From Neurospora crassa OR74A (taxonomy: Eukaryota > Ascomycota > Sordariomycetes > Sordariales > Sordariaceae), in assembly GCF_000182925.2 (NCBI RefSeq), contig NC_026502.1, positions 3,286,001 through 3,350,000 on the forward strand: a DNA stretch of 64,000 nt, in the 5' to 3' direction. The position numbers and the translations under genes are program-made. The notes under the pieces are model-generated. The model had not been told where the DNA came from. It was given only the letters and a program-made list of their open reading frames with translations, and ran no database searches. Of the stretch, positions 34,861 to 47,446 are shown in pieces. Within the stretch, counting starts at the first letter, position 1. Each line of letters starts with the position of its first letter.

Positions 34861-37800
34861 TTATAATATACTAAAGTTCTACAGTATCGGGATACAAGGT
34901 TCGAATGTAGCTTAACCAATATAATGTTTATCGATAGGGCAGCCGTACTTATATTATACATCCTTAGTACGAAAACTACGAAAATTTATAGAAACTCGAA
35001 ACTTTTCTACTAGAAGTTGGGTCCCCCCTCTATCTGCAATTTCGATAGTTTCGACTCAAAAACCGGTCAAAAACGCTACGAATCTATTAATCTTTACCCA
35101 TTTTAGGAAGGTGGAACAGCCTACACTAGTCGGTACCTTCTCTGAGCACCCTGGTTGCAGTATGAGCAGTTTTTTGGAGTTTTGTGGAGTTTTTATGCTT
35201 CCCAAGCTGGCTAGTGTTAAAAAAAATCGATCTTGGCGGCAAAACGACCTCAAAACCCCCTGTTACCCTCCATACTGTTCTATGAACAGTTTGAGCCGAT
35301 CAGGGCCTTAGTTGTGAGTTCAGGGGTCCCAAGTGGTAAGGTGACGGGATTGCACATCTCACATGGCGGCGTTGGGCGCCGTCAAAAACAAGGCATAACA
35401 TTTTCCATCTCCTTCTTTACTGTGCAAGTCAGGCCACATTTGCAGGAACCATTGAGAAAACAGTAGGATAGCGGCTTGTCCTTTTTTTCGTAATAGAGTT
35501 CGGACCCTCGGTGCCCTTTTGCCCTGGCCACGAGTCCCAAAAATCCAATTCATCCGCAACGTAACTCCCATTCCGTTTTTTGGCGGCATTTTAAAGTGCT
35601 TGCTGGTGGCAGGCTGGTCGTGTGTTAGTGAACAGGCTGTCGATTATTGCAACATGGGACAGCCTTGGGGGAGATGAAGATCTTGATGGACGCCGAACTG
35701 CCGCCGGTACTTCCTTCTCCCAGTCACGACGTGATCGGGATTAGGACGCTACGTTACTTCACCTTGAGATCTTGTGAACTAAACTTGCCAACAGATTTGC
35801 TCAACCTGCAGGACGATTTCTTTTCTGCTGTTGGTACTGTTTGTGGCTTCCATGGGGCCATACTTACCATATAGAGTGGTCGGACGTGCAAAACCTCAGC
35901 TGTGTGCCACAATCTGTTTCTCGGTTGATAGCGATATCCTCAGCTACCTATGTTCATTGTCCACTTTGCCAAGTTATAACAGACGCTATCACATCGAACA
36001 ACAAGACATGCCCACAACACAAGCTTTGACGGCCATTCGATAATCTTGTAACATCCCACAATAACGCCGATAAAGATAATGGTGGGACCGAAGCATCAAT
36101 CTGAACAATGTGTTTTATGAATTCATGTACCTTCCATCTCGTTCGCACCCTGCAACTAAAGCCAACCAAGAACTTACCTCTAGGTACCCAAGCTTTCGAC
36201 GACACATTCTTTCAACCGCTACATCAAATTCGTCATGTCCCGACACAATACTGACCGGAGCAAAAAGTCCCGTTGTGGCGCGCTGAATTTACTAGCTCAA
36301 TCCGTTTTTCAATGTAGTGACTTCCCGTAAAGTTGTGCTGATTCCTCGGAAAAGAAAAAAGAAAAAAAGAAAGAAACGACTAAGGGATACTCGTCATCTA
36401 CATAGTATGTACTGCGTAGAGGTGCACCACCGACCGTCTGACTATCGTACTGCTTTTTTTTCAGTCGATATGGTTTTACTCAACCAATCCTGTCACTGGA
36501 TCGTTCCCAAGGAAACCTGCTGCGACCCCCATCGCTCACCAGCAGATTGGTCGAAGCCCTTATTATGTAGGTCAGATGTTCCTGGCGCTTTACCTAGTTT
36601 GACTGAAACAACATCGAGTGAAAATCAAGCCGTGCTTCACTCAAACACAGATGCAGCCGATGTGAGTTGGGTTTCGCGCATCCAAACCCAAGTTCATTTT
36701 ACGTATTCACAATGAAGGGAACCTTCACCGGTGAGATGGCGGGAAGCCGGGGGTGGGAACGAAGAGCGCACAGTTCCTGTGTATCGGGTGATAAGGGAGG
36801 AGCACCGGGGCCGGTGCCGGGACCGGGACAAGGACCGGGCCGGTAGCTGGCGACTGCGTACAGTACCGATCTCCTTTTGGAACATAGACCCGACATCAAA
36901 CTTTCAGCTTAGTGCAATTCCCGTCAGTGCAGCGTCACGAACGTAGCCCCGGATGCCCACATACCCTACCTACCCTTAGCCATCTAACAAACTGGGCCTC
37001 ATCGCCGCTCAACGCAGGGTCCATACCTCGTACATTTCACTGTTACACGATTCCATGCCGCACACCCACCCTGCCACTTTGTCCAAGCACGTTAACCTTT
37101 AGCAAAGAATGAGTTTAGACAAGGATCTGTGACCTCAAAACGACCTTCACAATGCCGTGGATGCTTTGGCCGACTCTTCGCGATGTCTCACGGTTTGAGT
37201 GAAACAAGAGTTGAAGTGTCCGACTTGTCTAGGTAGTATGCCACGAGAACCGAGGGGATGCAGCTTCATCGAGCTTGTTCAAAGCGACTGTACTGGACGT
37301 GGGATCAGTCCCGTCAGTGCAAGGGGATTACATAGCATGTGGGGCCATACAAATCGCAGGCCGGCCGAGCCAGGAATGGATCCAAGCTTGGCATCAACCA
37401 ACCGCCAGAATCAAGACCGCGACAACAACGCTCGAAACTCAGCATTTTCGACTGACAAAGAGAATTTCAAAAAGGAGGAGAAGCCCCTCGCCGGCTCTCT
37501 GCAGCCCCGGAGCTAATCCTAACCCCCTCCATCAGCTTGGCGTCTTGCTTGCTTGCCCAGGTACTTGTCTTCACACAGTCGTCTTGACGCATCATGCCAG
37601 TGCAAGTCGGAGTCTCAGGATAGGTGACGGGACGATGGACTTCCGTTGCCTGACCCAACACCACCAACCACTGCATCACCAATCCACGCAAAAACGCCTT
37701 TCCTCAAAACCATCCAATCCACAGCACAAGTCCCGCAAAGACAATCGCTACACATTCTAATCCCTTTAAGGATGAAAAGGGCCATCTTTGCCAAGAATAA

Positions 37801-38575
37801 CAAGTGGCTAGTCGGATGGCCTTCTTCTATCCACCTGTACATCTGTGTCCTGCAAAAATATTGACGAAAGAATGGTCCCTTTTCACCGTTAAAGGAGTTC
37901 TCACGCATGCTTCGCGCTGGCGGGGATGACCTTGCGGACGGAACTGACGGTATACAATCCTAGTAAGAGACGATAGCTGCACTACACCATCCGGAAGCGT
38001 TTCTTTTTCGTTCCATCCGCTATGCTGCGAAAGGCTTGAAACCTTTGCGATAGTAAGGCTTCCTGTCCCTTCCCTTCCGCTCCCGCTGCCACCCGACCCG
38101 ACGCTATGACAGGCGCACACATAAGATCTCGTTTTGGATCAATAAAAGCCAACTTCACCTACTCTAGCTGGTGTTCCCAGCGCCGGAAGAAAAGGAAAAA
38201 GTCAAAGAAAAAAAATGGGATGAGATGAGGGGTCCAACATGGGATTCAACCCCACCATCACAGGCACTCCACCTACCCCTCCGTGAATCCCCACTAAATC
38301 CATCGTGCGCGAAATCTGGCGGTGATGAGCCAGTCAAACGCTGGGATGCAATTGGCGGTTCTCTCATGCATCCTGTCGCTGCCCAGGGTGAGGTGGGGCT
38401 TCCCGTGGCCCATCGTACCCACCCCGGTGAACGTTGTCTTTTTTCCTCCCCGACGTCATTCCGCCTCTTGACGGAGCATTGGCGTCATTGGTGGCACCGC
38501 TTATGCATGGACCCTTAGCATAACCTTCTGCTGGTTTGGCGTCCCGCTAAACCAATAACCCCTTGGGCGACTCGA

Positions 38576-38627
38576 CCAAAACGGTCCAAGCTTTGCCGCT
38601 CACCGTCCAATTGGACTTCCGTTTTGG
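38576..38627. repeat. Stem-loop forming inverted repeat
   Basis: CCAAAACGG..TCCAA pairs with TTGGACTTCCGTTTTGG (38,611-38,627), with a short bulge. The loop contains GTCCAATTGGAC, itself palindromic. Confidence 0.6.
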
Positions 38628-38693
38628 CAGCTCGTCCAATCACAGCCCGCTGTGCAAGGAAGGAACGACTTACTACGCAGTAACGTCCTAAGC

Positions 38694-38713
38694 CTTCCAC
38701 TTCCAAGTGGAAG
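38694..38713. repeat. 20-base perfect palindrome
   Basis: CTTCCACTTCCAAGTGGAAG, with two central C residues flanked by perfect 9-base arms. The related word CCTTCCAAGTT follows twice within 60 bases. Confidence 0.7.
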
Positions 38714-41700
38714 TCACGATGACCTCTATGCCTTCCAAGTTGTGGGCAGTGCCTTCCAAGTTAGCAAGCCAGGGAAATTGAATATAACAAAAAGGTGATT
38801 CAGCAAATAACTGAACTTTGCTGTTGCTTGGAATCTCCATTTTCATTTTGCACCAAGTCGACCTTCTCCCAAAATCCGCCGACCAAAAGACGAACAACTC
38901 TGGTTTCGCTTCATTCCTAATCACCACCACCAATCTTCAACAGCGAAACTCGTGCGTTTCACCTGACTCAAGCGCCGACCCGACATCATCCACCGTGACA
39001 AACATCAACGGAGCTTTAATTGTTCTTTTGCGGTCTAGACCTCGCCCACCGGGTTCCGGCACAGCACGATGACGGTTTATGGGCACTCAGCTTACACCAT
39101 CTTGGAAAGTCCGGCGAGGATCATGTCTCTCTGGCAAGTTCATGCCCATTTCCGGCCTCTCAACAAACCGACGGATCACACGCCCTGACGCCCGAACCGA
39201 CACCTTGTGTCCATCGCCCATCCCGCCAACCGCCCGTTGTGGGACCCTACTACGGCTCTCGTCGCTCCCATGGATTGGATGAAGGATCATCATCATGGCC
39301 GACCTCGTCAGTTACGGAGCACAGTACCTACGGTGCAGACTCGGCTTTGCAGTGTATCACCCACAGCGTCTTGCTACGAGTCAAAGACGTTATTCTCATT
39401 CCCAGCCCAAACTTGAGTGGCGGAGAAGAAGCAAGACCTTTTTACACTACATGGGCCTCATGCGCTGAGCCAGCACAGTATCCGATCCAGCAATTACAGC
39501 TCTTGGCCAACCGCCCCTTCGGTTAATGAGACCCGCAAGGGAAAGCCTATCGGCTCCAAGGCTCTCGCGTAGGGCTGCTAGAGTGTGCTTCAGGAAATGC
39601 TTAGCACGTTTTACACTACCAGTGCCACGCCAAGGAGAGATACCTCACAGACATTTATGAGACGGAACGGGAATGACATCACAAATGGCATCTTGCTGCA
39701 ACTACTCGGAATTTGGGGTGAGAAGGTTTTGTCTTGACTGGCATGAGGCGAGTGTCACTCCATCCACTGTTTGGTGTCCCTTTCCTTTCCCATTGCGATA
39801 TATACTTAACTCGGTTTTACCCTCATCTCTACGGCTAGCTAGGATGTGCAGCACAGGCAGAGAGTTTTTTCCAACCATTCTGCGGGAGCCGGAGCTGTCG
39901 CCGAGAAAGAAAACGGTCCGGGATACCCCGTCGGGATGCTTGTATCGGATCGTATCCTGCTAAGCACTGGCTGTATTGCCGTCACAGGTCATGAGGCACT
40001 AAGCATCGGAGGCGGTCATAAGCTCCGCCCACCCCGTTTGGCGGGGAATGCGTTAACACGGTAGCTGACATCCCCCCAGTCTCCAGGCGCCGTTCAAGGC
40101 CTCGCCGGCGGTGGGCAAGGGATTTGAGATTGGTAGCAGCCTTAGCCTGCCTATGTAGCCGGAATTCGGTCTGTCGCGTCGTGGGATAAGCACAATTCCA
40201 TCATTGCCAAGTCCGCGACAAGGAACCAGTGGGAAGAGGGATACAAAACCCAAAAGCCACCGAGAGATATGTTAACAGCCAGCCTGTCCAGTGGCTAGTC
40301 GCCGATAGATTTCGAGAAGTCGAATAGCCTACGTTACAGACACACCAACTCAAAACACTTTGCGTTCGAGAAGAGGGGAAGGGTGAAGCGGTCCACAATC
40401 CCGCGACCAACCTGCATGCATAGCAACACACACACATGCATAGTAACACCTTGTTCCGAAGAAAAAAAACCTGTTTTTACCCTCCGAGCCTCCTCATCCG
40501 GATCCAGCTGGGCAGCAATCACAATCACGCTCTCTCCACATTTGCCGGGGGGGAGGGGAGCACAAAAACCGAAGAGAAGGAGGATATGGACCGGACGGAA
40601 GAGGAGCCAAGGAGAGTAAACTCGGCAGGGTAGGTAAACGGCAGTACGGCACGCCGTTCCTAGTTGAGGAAGACAACCGAGACAGGACCCACGGAAACAG
40701 GAAAGGTAAACGGTAGGTTCGGCAGATTGCGATCAAGATAACGGAGGTACGTCAGTTGAGGGAATGCTAAACACAGCTGGTCGGGACTATACAAAGTGAG
40801 AGCGAGGCCTCACGAGCTGAAAAGCCTCATGGAATGGGGACAAGAGATCTGAAGGGCAAACAGAGAGAAGCTGTTGTTTGCTGGGAAACCTTGGTACTAC
40901 AAATATCAAGGCCCTGAGAATAACTTCAAAAGGAAGGAAAAGCCGCGACTTATCACGTTAAGAAAACCGAGCGCCTCTTTTCTTATTATATCAAAGGATG
41001 GTTAGGATAGACCGGAACAAGAATGGGTTTCCAGCAAGAATCAGCAGCAAAAGAGCTGAACATGCACTTACATCGACAAGTGAGCAAGGTAGTGATTGGG
41101 AGCAATACTTGGAAAGAAAAGCAGCCCATGCTATAGGCCTTGACCTGGAGCACTTTGTTCACAGCCGTGCCTCCTAGCCCACCACGACCGGGCCGTTCAA
41201 CAAGGCGCTCATCACTATGTCAGCCTCTCCATAGTATAAGTCCAGTGGGGACGACTCCACGAGCTACCGAACAAAAGCTAAGTGAACGACTCCACGGTCT
41301 GGCTCAGTGATCACAAGCCCACACTTGACGGAATACAAGACCACCAGGAAAGCTGCCCAAGCCCCTTATCTGAGTCAAGGGAAGAGACGAATTAGCATGG
41401 TTGATCAGCTAGGTGATTGACGAATCCATATAGTGTAGCAATAAGAGGAGTAATGAAAATCCGGCTCGCGGCTCAAAAAAAAATTGTGTATAATGTAAAC
41501 AAATGTCAAAGCTATGAAGCCATAGCGACGATCATGACATAACACCCGGACCCCTGGACCAAACTGCGCAGTCGATCAGTATCGGCGTTCCTGGTGTAGA
41601 TCGGAGGGATGATCTTGAGTGGTGGGTCAAACCTACCTACTATGATACGTAGGCAGGGTAGGTATAGGGAGGTGAACATCGACGACAACAAGGTGAGATC

Positions 41701-42400
41701 TCAGAAGAGAAGTTTGAGGAGGGCCACCACAGCTTGTGAAATCCCTCACTACAGTATACACACTATATACTACGCTCTTGTCGATGTAACACTAAATATT
41801 TTTTATTTTTTTTTCTTCTCTGTGTTGGATTCCGAATGCCCTCAACCTATCTACATAGTGTACTGTACGAGCCAGGACCAAACAATGAATGAGCCCAGAA
41901 CCGAGAATAGGGATCCCTACTACTACTCCGAAACCGGAATCATGGCTTATATCGATCCATACCATATACTATGTACAAACCCGCTGTGTCATGACATACC
42001 TACTTACAATATTCAAACATATACAATACATACATACATTACATACATACCACAGACCATTGATCAAAGCGAAGGCGCAGCGCAGCAGAGCAAGTCCATA
42101 GATACAAGCAGGTTCAGTTTTACACTACCTAGCCAAATTTTGTATTAGGTGTCGTTGTTGTCACCTACCTATCCAGCAGGCAGTACAAAACATACCTACC
42201 TAGATATCCGCCGTCTGTAGTGTAGTGTATAGTATCCAGGTTCTCTACAACAGCACTACTACCACTGCTGCTCTCTGCTCTCCGCTGCCTTTCTCCCTTC
42301 CTTTAAAGGCCTGGAAACACATAGTAGACTGAGTACCTAGATTAAGTAGAACTACTACCTACCCTACGGATCCAAGAGGGTCAGCGACGTGAATGTATTA

Positions 42401-42434
42401 ACATGGACATAGACATGGACATAGACATGGACAT
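42401..42434. repeat. Minisatellite, 12-base unit about 3 copies
   Basis: ACATGGACATAG repeated nearly three times in tandem in non-coding DNA. Confidence 0.8.
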
Positions 42435-43471
42435 AATCGTGGACAAAAAAAAAACACAACTACTTCTAGGTACCGACCTACCTACCGTTACTTCTGCAAT
42501 TGACTATGCTGGTTAGGATGAAAGATGATTGATTATGTTAGAGGAGGGAGGTGGAATGGCTGATTGTGATATTATGACAAGAAGGTAGGGGATACGGAAC
42601 ATGCGTGATATCAAATTCAAGCTGATAGGAACTAAATAGTTGAAAATCAGCTTTTGGCAAATGTACTAACTACTCTAGGGGGAGATGATGTGTTTACTAT
42701 TGATTTACTGGCTTGGATGTAGTTTGTTCTTGCTCAGAGTGTTTTTTTTTCACGAGTGGTGGAGGGAATTGTGGTTGATAAGAGGATGTATATATAGATA
42801 TATGTATATCAAAAGGGCAGAGGTTACCTCGATTGTAAAGTATTGTGCTTGTGTTGTGGACTATGTACAGCCAGCCAATCCCTTGACATGGAGTAGTTCT
42901 AGATTTAGGACTTGGGGCGACTAGGGGTAATGTATCCAGAGAGCATCTACTCTAGTTACTTCTAAACCTTTTGGTATCATGTACGTTCCTCTAGCCCTAT
43001 CTGTCCCTGTTGTATAGTGGAACCGAAGAGAAAATGATATAGGATCTAGATCATCATGGCAACGATAGGTTAGTATAAAAGCGATGCTTGTGCCTTGGGA
43101 AGATAAGGATAAGGACCAGCAGGGCCATTGACCTTGAACCGCAGCTTATGTAGATGATTCGATGTAATGATGGTTTATAAGTAGGATGCTCGTCCAAAGA
43201 TATGTGTGGATATAGGGCCATCATTCATAATAATCGACATGGGCGAAACGAGTATATAGGTACGTGATTCGTGTTTCGAAAGGACAACCGTTACCTGATC
43301 AAGTCGTGAGATGACAAAGTAAACAAAACCCCCTATGTACACATGGAAGAACTAAACCAAGCAAACCGCCAACCCAAACTCCATCTCCCGCTTTGTATCC
43401 CCTTAGTCTGTATCTTTCAAGTTAGTTTTCAACTTCTGCCTCTGTGGATTTCAAGCCCATATCTTGGTCCA

Positions 43472-44899
43472 TCAGAAAATGACCTTGGAAGCAACAGTCA
43501 ACAACCAAGCAGCATCATGCCACGTCCCACCCTCCTCCTTGGGCGGGGGCACCCGCTCATCTACCAGTTTGGACAGCTGCGCATCTTCGAACCGCCTCTG
43601 GTCCTTCCTCTGCTTCTCATGCGGCCTCCTCCTTTCCTCACTCGACGAGTCTGTCTCGGTCGTCGAGCCACCGTCATCCTCCGTCAACTGCCCCTCCGAG
43701 TGTTGTCTGCTACTACCATACGCCAGATGACCGTCGTCATCGTCATCGCGGTCAGAGTCTGAGGAATCCTCCTCGTCGTCCTCCTCCTCTACGGCAAACA
43801 GCTGTACACCCAGCACGCGCCCGAACCAGGAGCCGATGTTGCGGTCCTTGACTAGGCGGCGGACGGCGATTTCGTCCTCAATGATGGAGGACGCGGCGTC
43901 ACTGTCGAGCAGCAGTTGTTCCTGGTTGTAGTGGGCCATTTCGAGCTTCTCGTCGAGGTTAACAAAGTCCGGACCAGGCCCGTTGTTGTCCTCGTCGTCC
44001 TCTTCCGTGATGCCCACCTCGTGGTGATGGTGATTGTTGTTGTTGTTGTGCACGCCGTGGTGGTGGAAGTAGCCGGCGCCGTGCTCGAAAGCGTGACGCT
44101 CGTTGGGGGTGCGGGCGAGCTGGGTTCGGCTGTGGGAGCGGCTGCCCAGACGGCTGTGGATGGGTGAGGCGGTGGTGTAATACTCGTCGTCGATCATGTT
44201 GGTGTTGTAGCCGGTGTTGATTACCATGCTACCTCGTCGCGAGGCATTGCGGCTGGCGGCCCGACTGGCGGCCCGACTGGCATTGCGAGAGACGGCGTTG
44301 GCAGCGGTGTTTTGGAGGAGCAGTTCGCGCTCGCGGGCAAGCTCTCGCTCAAAGGCCTCCTCTTCGGCGTTGTGCAGGCCGGTCAGGGAGGTCGAGCTGG
44401 CGCGGGAGACAAGCCATGATTGGCCTTTGGACTCGCGGGTCTCGGTGGAGATGAGGGCACCGGCGCGAAGGAGCCAGTCAGACAAGTTGCGTTCGTTCTC
44501 GGCAGCGACAGCAGCGGCACTTCGGCGCTTGTGTGTGGGGGAAGCGGCGCCGCTCTTGCTGCCGAGATGGGTGGTGGATTTGGACTTGGGTAGTCTGGCG
44601 GCCGGAGCAGACTTGCCGCGGGAGTGGTTCATACCGGTGCCGGTCATGGTAGCGGCGCGGGCAGGGTGGGGACCAGGCGAATGAGAGATCAGACGAGGAG
44701 TAGTTGGGGCAGATTTGCCCGCGAGGTAGGAAGTGCTGTGAGGTACGTGCTCGAATTGCTGGTGGTACTGCTCGAGGAAGTCATCATTGTCGATGGGGAG
44801 CTTGGAGGTCAAGGGAGCAAGGGAGAGGTAGTTGAGATTTGTTGAGGAGCGGTTTTTGCGCCGGGCGGCGTTCGAGTGTTGGTTGTAAGCCACGTCCAT
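43472..44899 (-). CDS. DUF3984-like fungal protein
   Basis: Single-exon gene of 475 residues from ATG at 44899. The N-terminus RRKNRSSTNLNYLSLAPLTS and the KSAPTTPRLISHSPG and GKSAPAARLPKSKSTTHLG blocks match my memory of the fungal DUF3984 family, whose function is unknown. A short helical motif, ERNLSDWLLRAGALISTETR, follows near residue 135-155. The middle is rich in SRNASRAASR repeats, with poly-Asn/His near residue 285-295. A more ordered region (VRRLVKDRNIGSWFGRVLG) is followed by long acidic runs, and the C-terminus KEEGGTWHDAAWLLTVASKVIF looks amphipathic. Many Ser/Arg sites suggest phospho-regulation. The family assignment is from memory; a soluble regulatory or scaffold role is inference. 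Confidence 0.82.
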   Translation of the reverse strand: MDVAYNQHSNAARRKNRSSTNLNYLSLAPLTSKLPIDNDDFLEQYHQQFEHVPHSTSYLAGKSAPTTPRLISHSPGPHPARAATMTGTGMNHSRGKSAPAARLPKSKSTTHLGSKSGAASPTHKRRSAAAVAAENERNLSDWLLRAGALISTETRESKGQSWLVSRASSTSLTGLHNAEEEAFERELARERELLLQNTAANAVSRNASRAASRAASRNASRRGSMVINTGYNTNMIDDEYYTTASPIHSRLGSRSHSRTQLARTPNERHAFEHGAGYFHHHGVHNNNNNHHHHEVGITEEDDEDNNGPGPDFVNLDEKLEMAHYNQEQLLLDSDAASSIIEDEIAVRRLVKDRNIGSWFGRVLGVQLFAVEEEDDEEDSSDSDRDDDDDGHLAYGSSRQHSEGQLTEDDGGSTTETDSSSEERRRPHEKQRKDQRRFEDAQLSKLVDERVPPPKEEGGTWHDAAWLLTVASKVIF

Positions 44900-47446
44900 G
44901 ATGATTGATGACGGTAGTATGGATTCAGTTCACTCCTTGGAACGGGTATGGGTATAGTTGGAAGCAATTGATGGATGTACACGTTGAAAGTGACAGTCCG
45001 GGGTACATAAATCAAGATAAGAAGAATCCGGGGAAGCTGGTGACTAAGATAGCCAGCGGTGTAACCACGCGCAATGGTGTACACTATGATTTGACGTATG
45101 GATGCGGCGCGGGGATTCGGAACAGGAACGACGCTCCCCAAGCTATTATCAAGCTAGGTTGATCCCCAAAGATCAGACAGAGATCCTAGATGTTGGGAGA
45201 GCAATGGAGTACGTAAGATGCAGCAGAGAAGAGGCCCGTCCGCGATGTGTCGGCCGGTGGTTGGGTATAAATATCAGATTGGACTGGTCGAGTTTGGACG
45301 ATGGCCGTGTTGGGCCAGGTGCAGATATGTACTAGCAATTAGCAGCACACAGGATGGATGGTCGGGTGCAATGCTCCGACCGACGCGCCCAAACGTGTAA
45401 AGCCGAGTTCGTCCCGGTCGGTTTCGCCTCGTTCTTCGCGTTCTCGCTTGATGGGTTTTGATACTACTGGTTGTAGTCGTTCGTCAAAGTAGGGGAGAGG
45501 GAGAGTCTGCGATGGAGCAATGATGTGACAGACGGACAGTGAGAGGGTTCAGTGATGAACGAATGGAATGGATGTGGAATTGCCTTGTTTATTTATTTGT
45601 TTCTTTTTGTTACAAACGATAACACACAATTACTCCGCATCGTCCTGTTCCCTCCCGTCTTGGTTTGGTTTGGTTTGGTTTGGTTCGATGGTCGTTCGTT
45701 TTTGTTGGGTCGCCCTCCCTTTTTGGTGGTGCAATAAGGTGGTTATGGCAGGCAAATGGAGCAAAGCGGCAGACCGCGATGCTCTGCGATTGGTCAGACT
45801 CGAGCCGTAGTGGCGCCACGGGCAGTCTTGTCAAAGCTTCTGGACCTCGCCCAGCTGCACACACTTTAATTGCTTTGAATGAAGTGGTACCGAGTACATG
45901 ACAGCCGCACCATAACATGCAGCATGCGAACGTACCCCCAGACTTGCGGCAGACGTTTTCCTCTTCCTCGCAAGCCCACAAATCTGAGACTCCATGGAAG
46001 CAGCATCTCCCTTGCTGCCGTGTTCCTGCTGTTGTGACACTCGAAGAACACAGGTGCTATCAGTGACTGTCAGTGACTGTCATGACTGTTCCTGGCTACC
46101 GGTGTATATCAATTTGCATATCCAGGGCATTCAACGGCGCCTGCCTGTAGCACTGCAGAAGCCCTCTTCCGATATCAGATGTTTTTCGGCCAGCTCCTGT
46201 TGCTACAAACTGGATTTACTGTCGTCTTCTGCGTCTTCTGCGTCTTCAATACTACCACGGTCAAAACCCCATCGCTCGATCGAGGCATCCATTCTTACGA
46301 ACCCTTTAGTTGCATGGGTTCAGCGCAATTCGACCAACTAAGACCAAACCCCGGATTTGCCTACTGCCCGCTGTGCCGTGCCCAGAGAAGACCAAGTACC
46401 AGATCCCCGCCGCAACAGGCGCCTTCTCGACTGCGATTCGTCCAATCGTCACTCAATTGAAGGAGTCAAGGAGGGGCGAAAAAAGTGTGAAATTCTGAAA
46501 GCACAAGTCAGGAAACTGCAACTCCGAACCAAAAGAAACAAAACTGTCGCTCCTTCCCTGCAACCAACTAACTGCAACTGAAAACAACACAACACAGTGA
46601 GAAAAAAAAAAAAAAAGAGGGGCAATTGGACCCTTCCACATTCAAGCGGCTGCTGCAAAGAAACATCGACAACCTGAACCCCTCTTTTCACCTCCAGTCT
46701 TGGAAGGTGACAGGGCTGCCAGCGTTTAACTGGTCTATCAAACTGATTTGTGAGACCGAGTTCACCACTCAGAGTCAACGTCTTTGAGACATTTCAAACG
46801 GGTTCATTTAATTGGTAGGTACTGGGTCCCTTTTACCACCCTCAGTTTCTTTGCTTATTGATTCGCTACACCACACAACACCCATCGTGACAGAGGCGGG
46901 GCTGTTGATGATACCAACAAAAACGTCAAGCCTCACCTTGCAGTACATACACTGCACATACACTGCACATACACTTGTTCATCCTGCCCTTACATACTTC
47001 CATGTACTTCAACTCCATGTGATGCAAAATATTTGGGATATCCTCCGTTCACATGTAATTGCCACTCAACCATTTTCATGTCAGTTTCTTTTTTTTGTTT
47101 TTTTTTATCTTCACAGTCTGGAATGGGGTTGTCGTTGGGCAGTCTTTGAGCCGCCGAAAGTTTCCGACAATACCACCAAATACAGACCCTCTTACACGAT
47201 CTCAGATCTCCAAAATCTCTGACTTCACCTATTCCCCTTTTAGTCGAACCACATATCCGTTCATGCATCACCACCAAGGCTGGCCTTGAATCTCACACTA
47301 GTCTCGATACAACCTCTAGGTACCCCATCTGCCCATCCAGTAAAGACCGAGACGACTCCTACCTTCACCTCAGCCCAGCTGTATTGAAAGCTGCTTTGTG
47401 TGGGTAGAGAATAGGCGTTGCCTGACACACATATCGGCCAGCTGCA
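44900..47446. other. Divergent promoter region between the DUF3984-like gene and elp1
   Basis: About 2.5 kb between two divergently transcribed genes. It holds a GGTTT repeat (45,661-45,684) and CA-rich leader sequence. No open frame with protein-like composition was found. Confidence 0.5.

Larger units (their letters stand above)
17040..35100. repeat. RIP-mutated, AT-rich repeat block
   Basis: About 18 kb of very AT-rich DNA, dominated by TAA, TTA and ATA words, in which almost no open frame over 60 codons survives although the flanks are full of them. Readable transposon protein remnants are interrupted almost only by TAA and TAG at places where Gln or Trp codons are expected. The two LTR copies differ only by C/T and G/A changes. 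This is the signature of repeat-induced point mutation. By analogy with Neurospora the block is expected to be heterochromatin with H3K9 methylation and DNA methylation. The right edge near 35,100 is abrupt; the left edge is softer (17,040-17,250). Genes do not continue across it. Confidence 0.93.
35101..43471. other. 8.4 kb of normal-GC DNA without a recognisable gene
   Basis: GC content jumps back at about 35,100, but no convincing gene appears until 43,472. Open frames are short, overlap on both strands and have no recognisable content; the longest (36,317-36,715 and 37,275-37,760, +) lack domain-like segments. Notable structures are a GC-rich GGACCGGG/CCGGTGCC cluster (36,805-36,845), a stem-loop (38,576-38,627), a 20-base perfect palindrome (38,694-38,713), a 12-base tandem repeat (42,401-42,434) and many ACCTACCT words from 41,630 to 42,490. 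An unrecognised, intron-rich or non-coding gene cannot be excluded. Confidence 0.5.
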
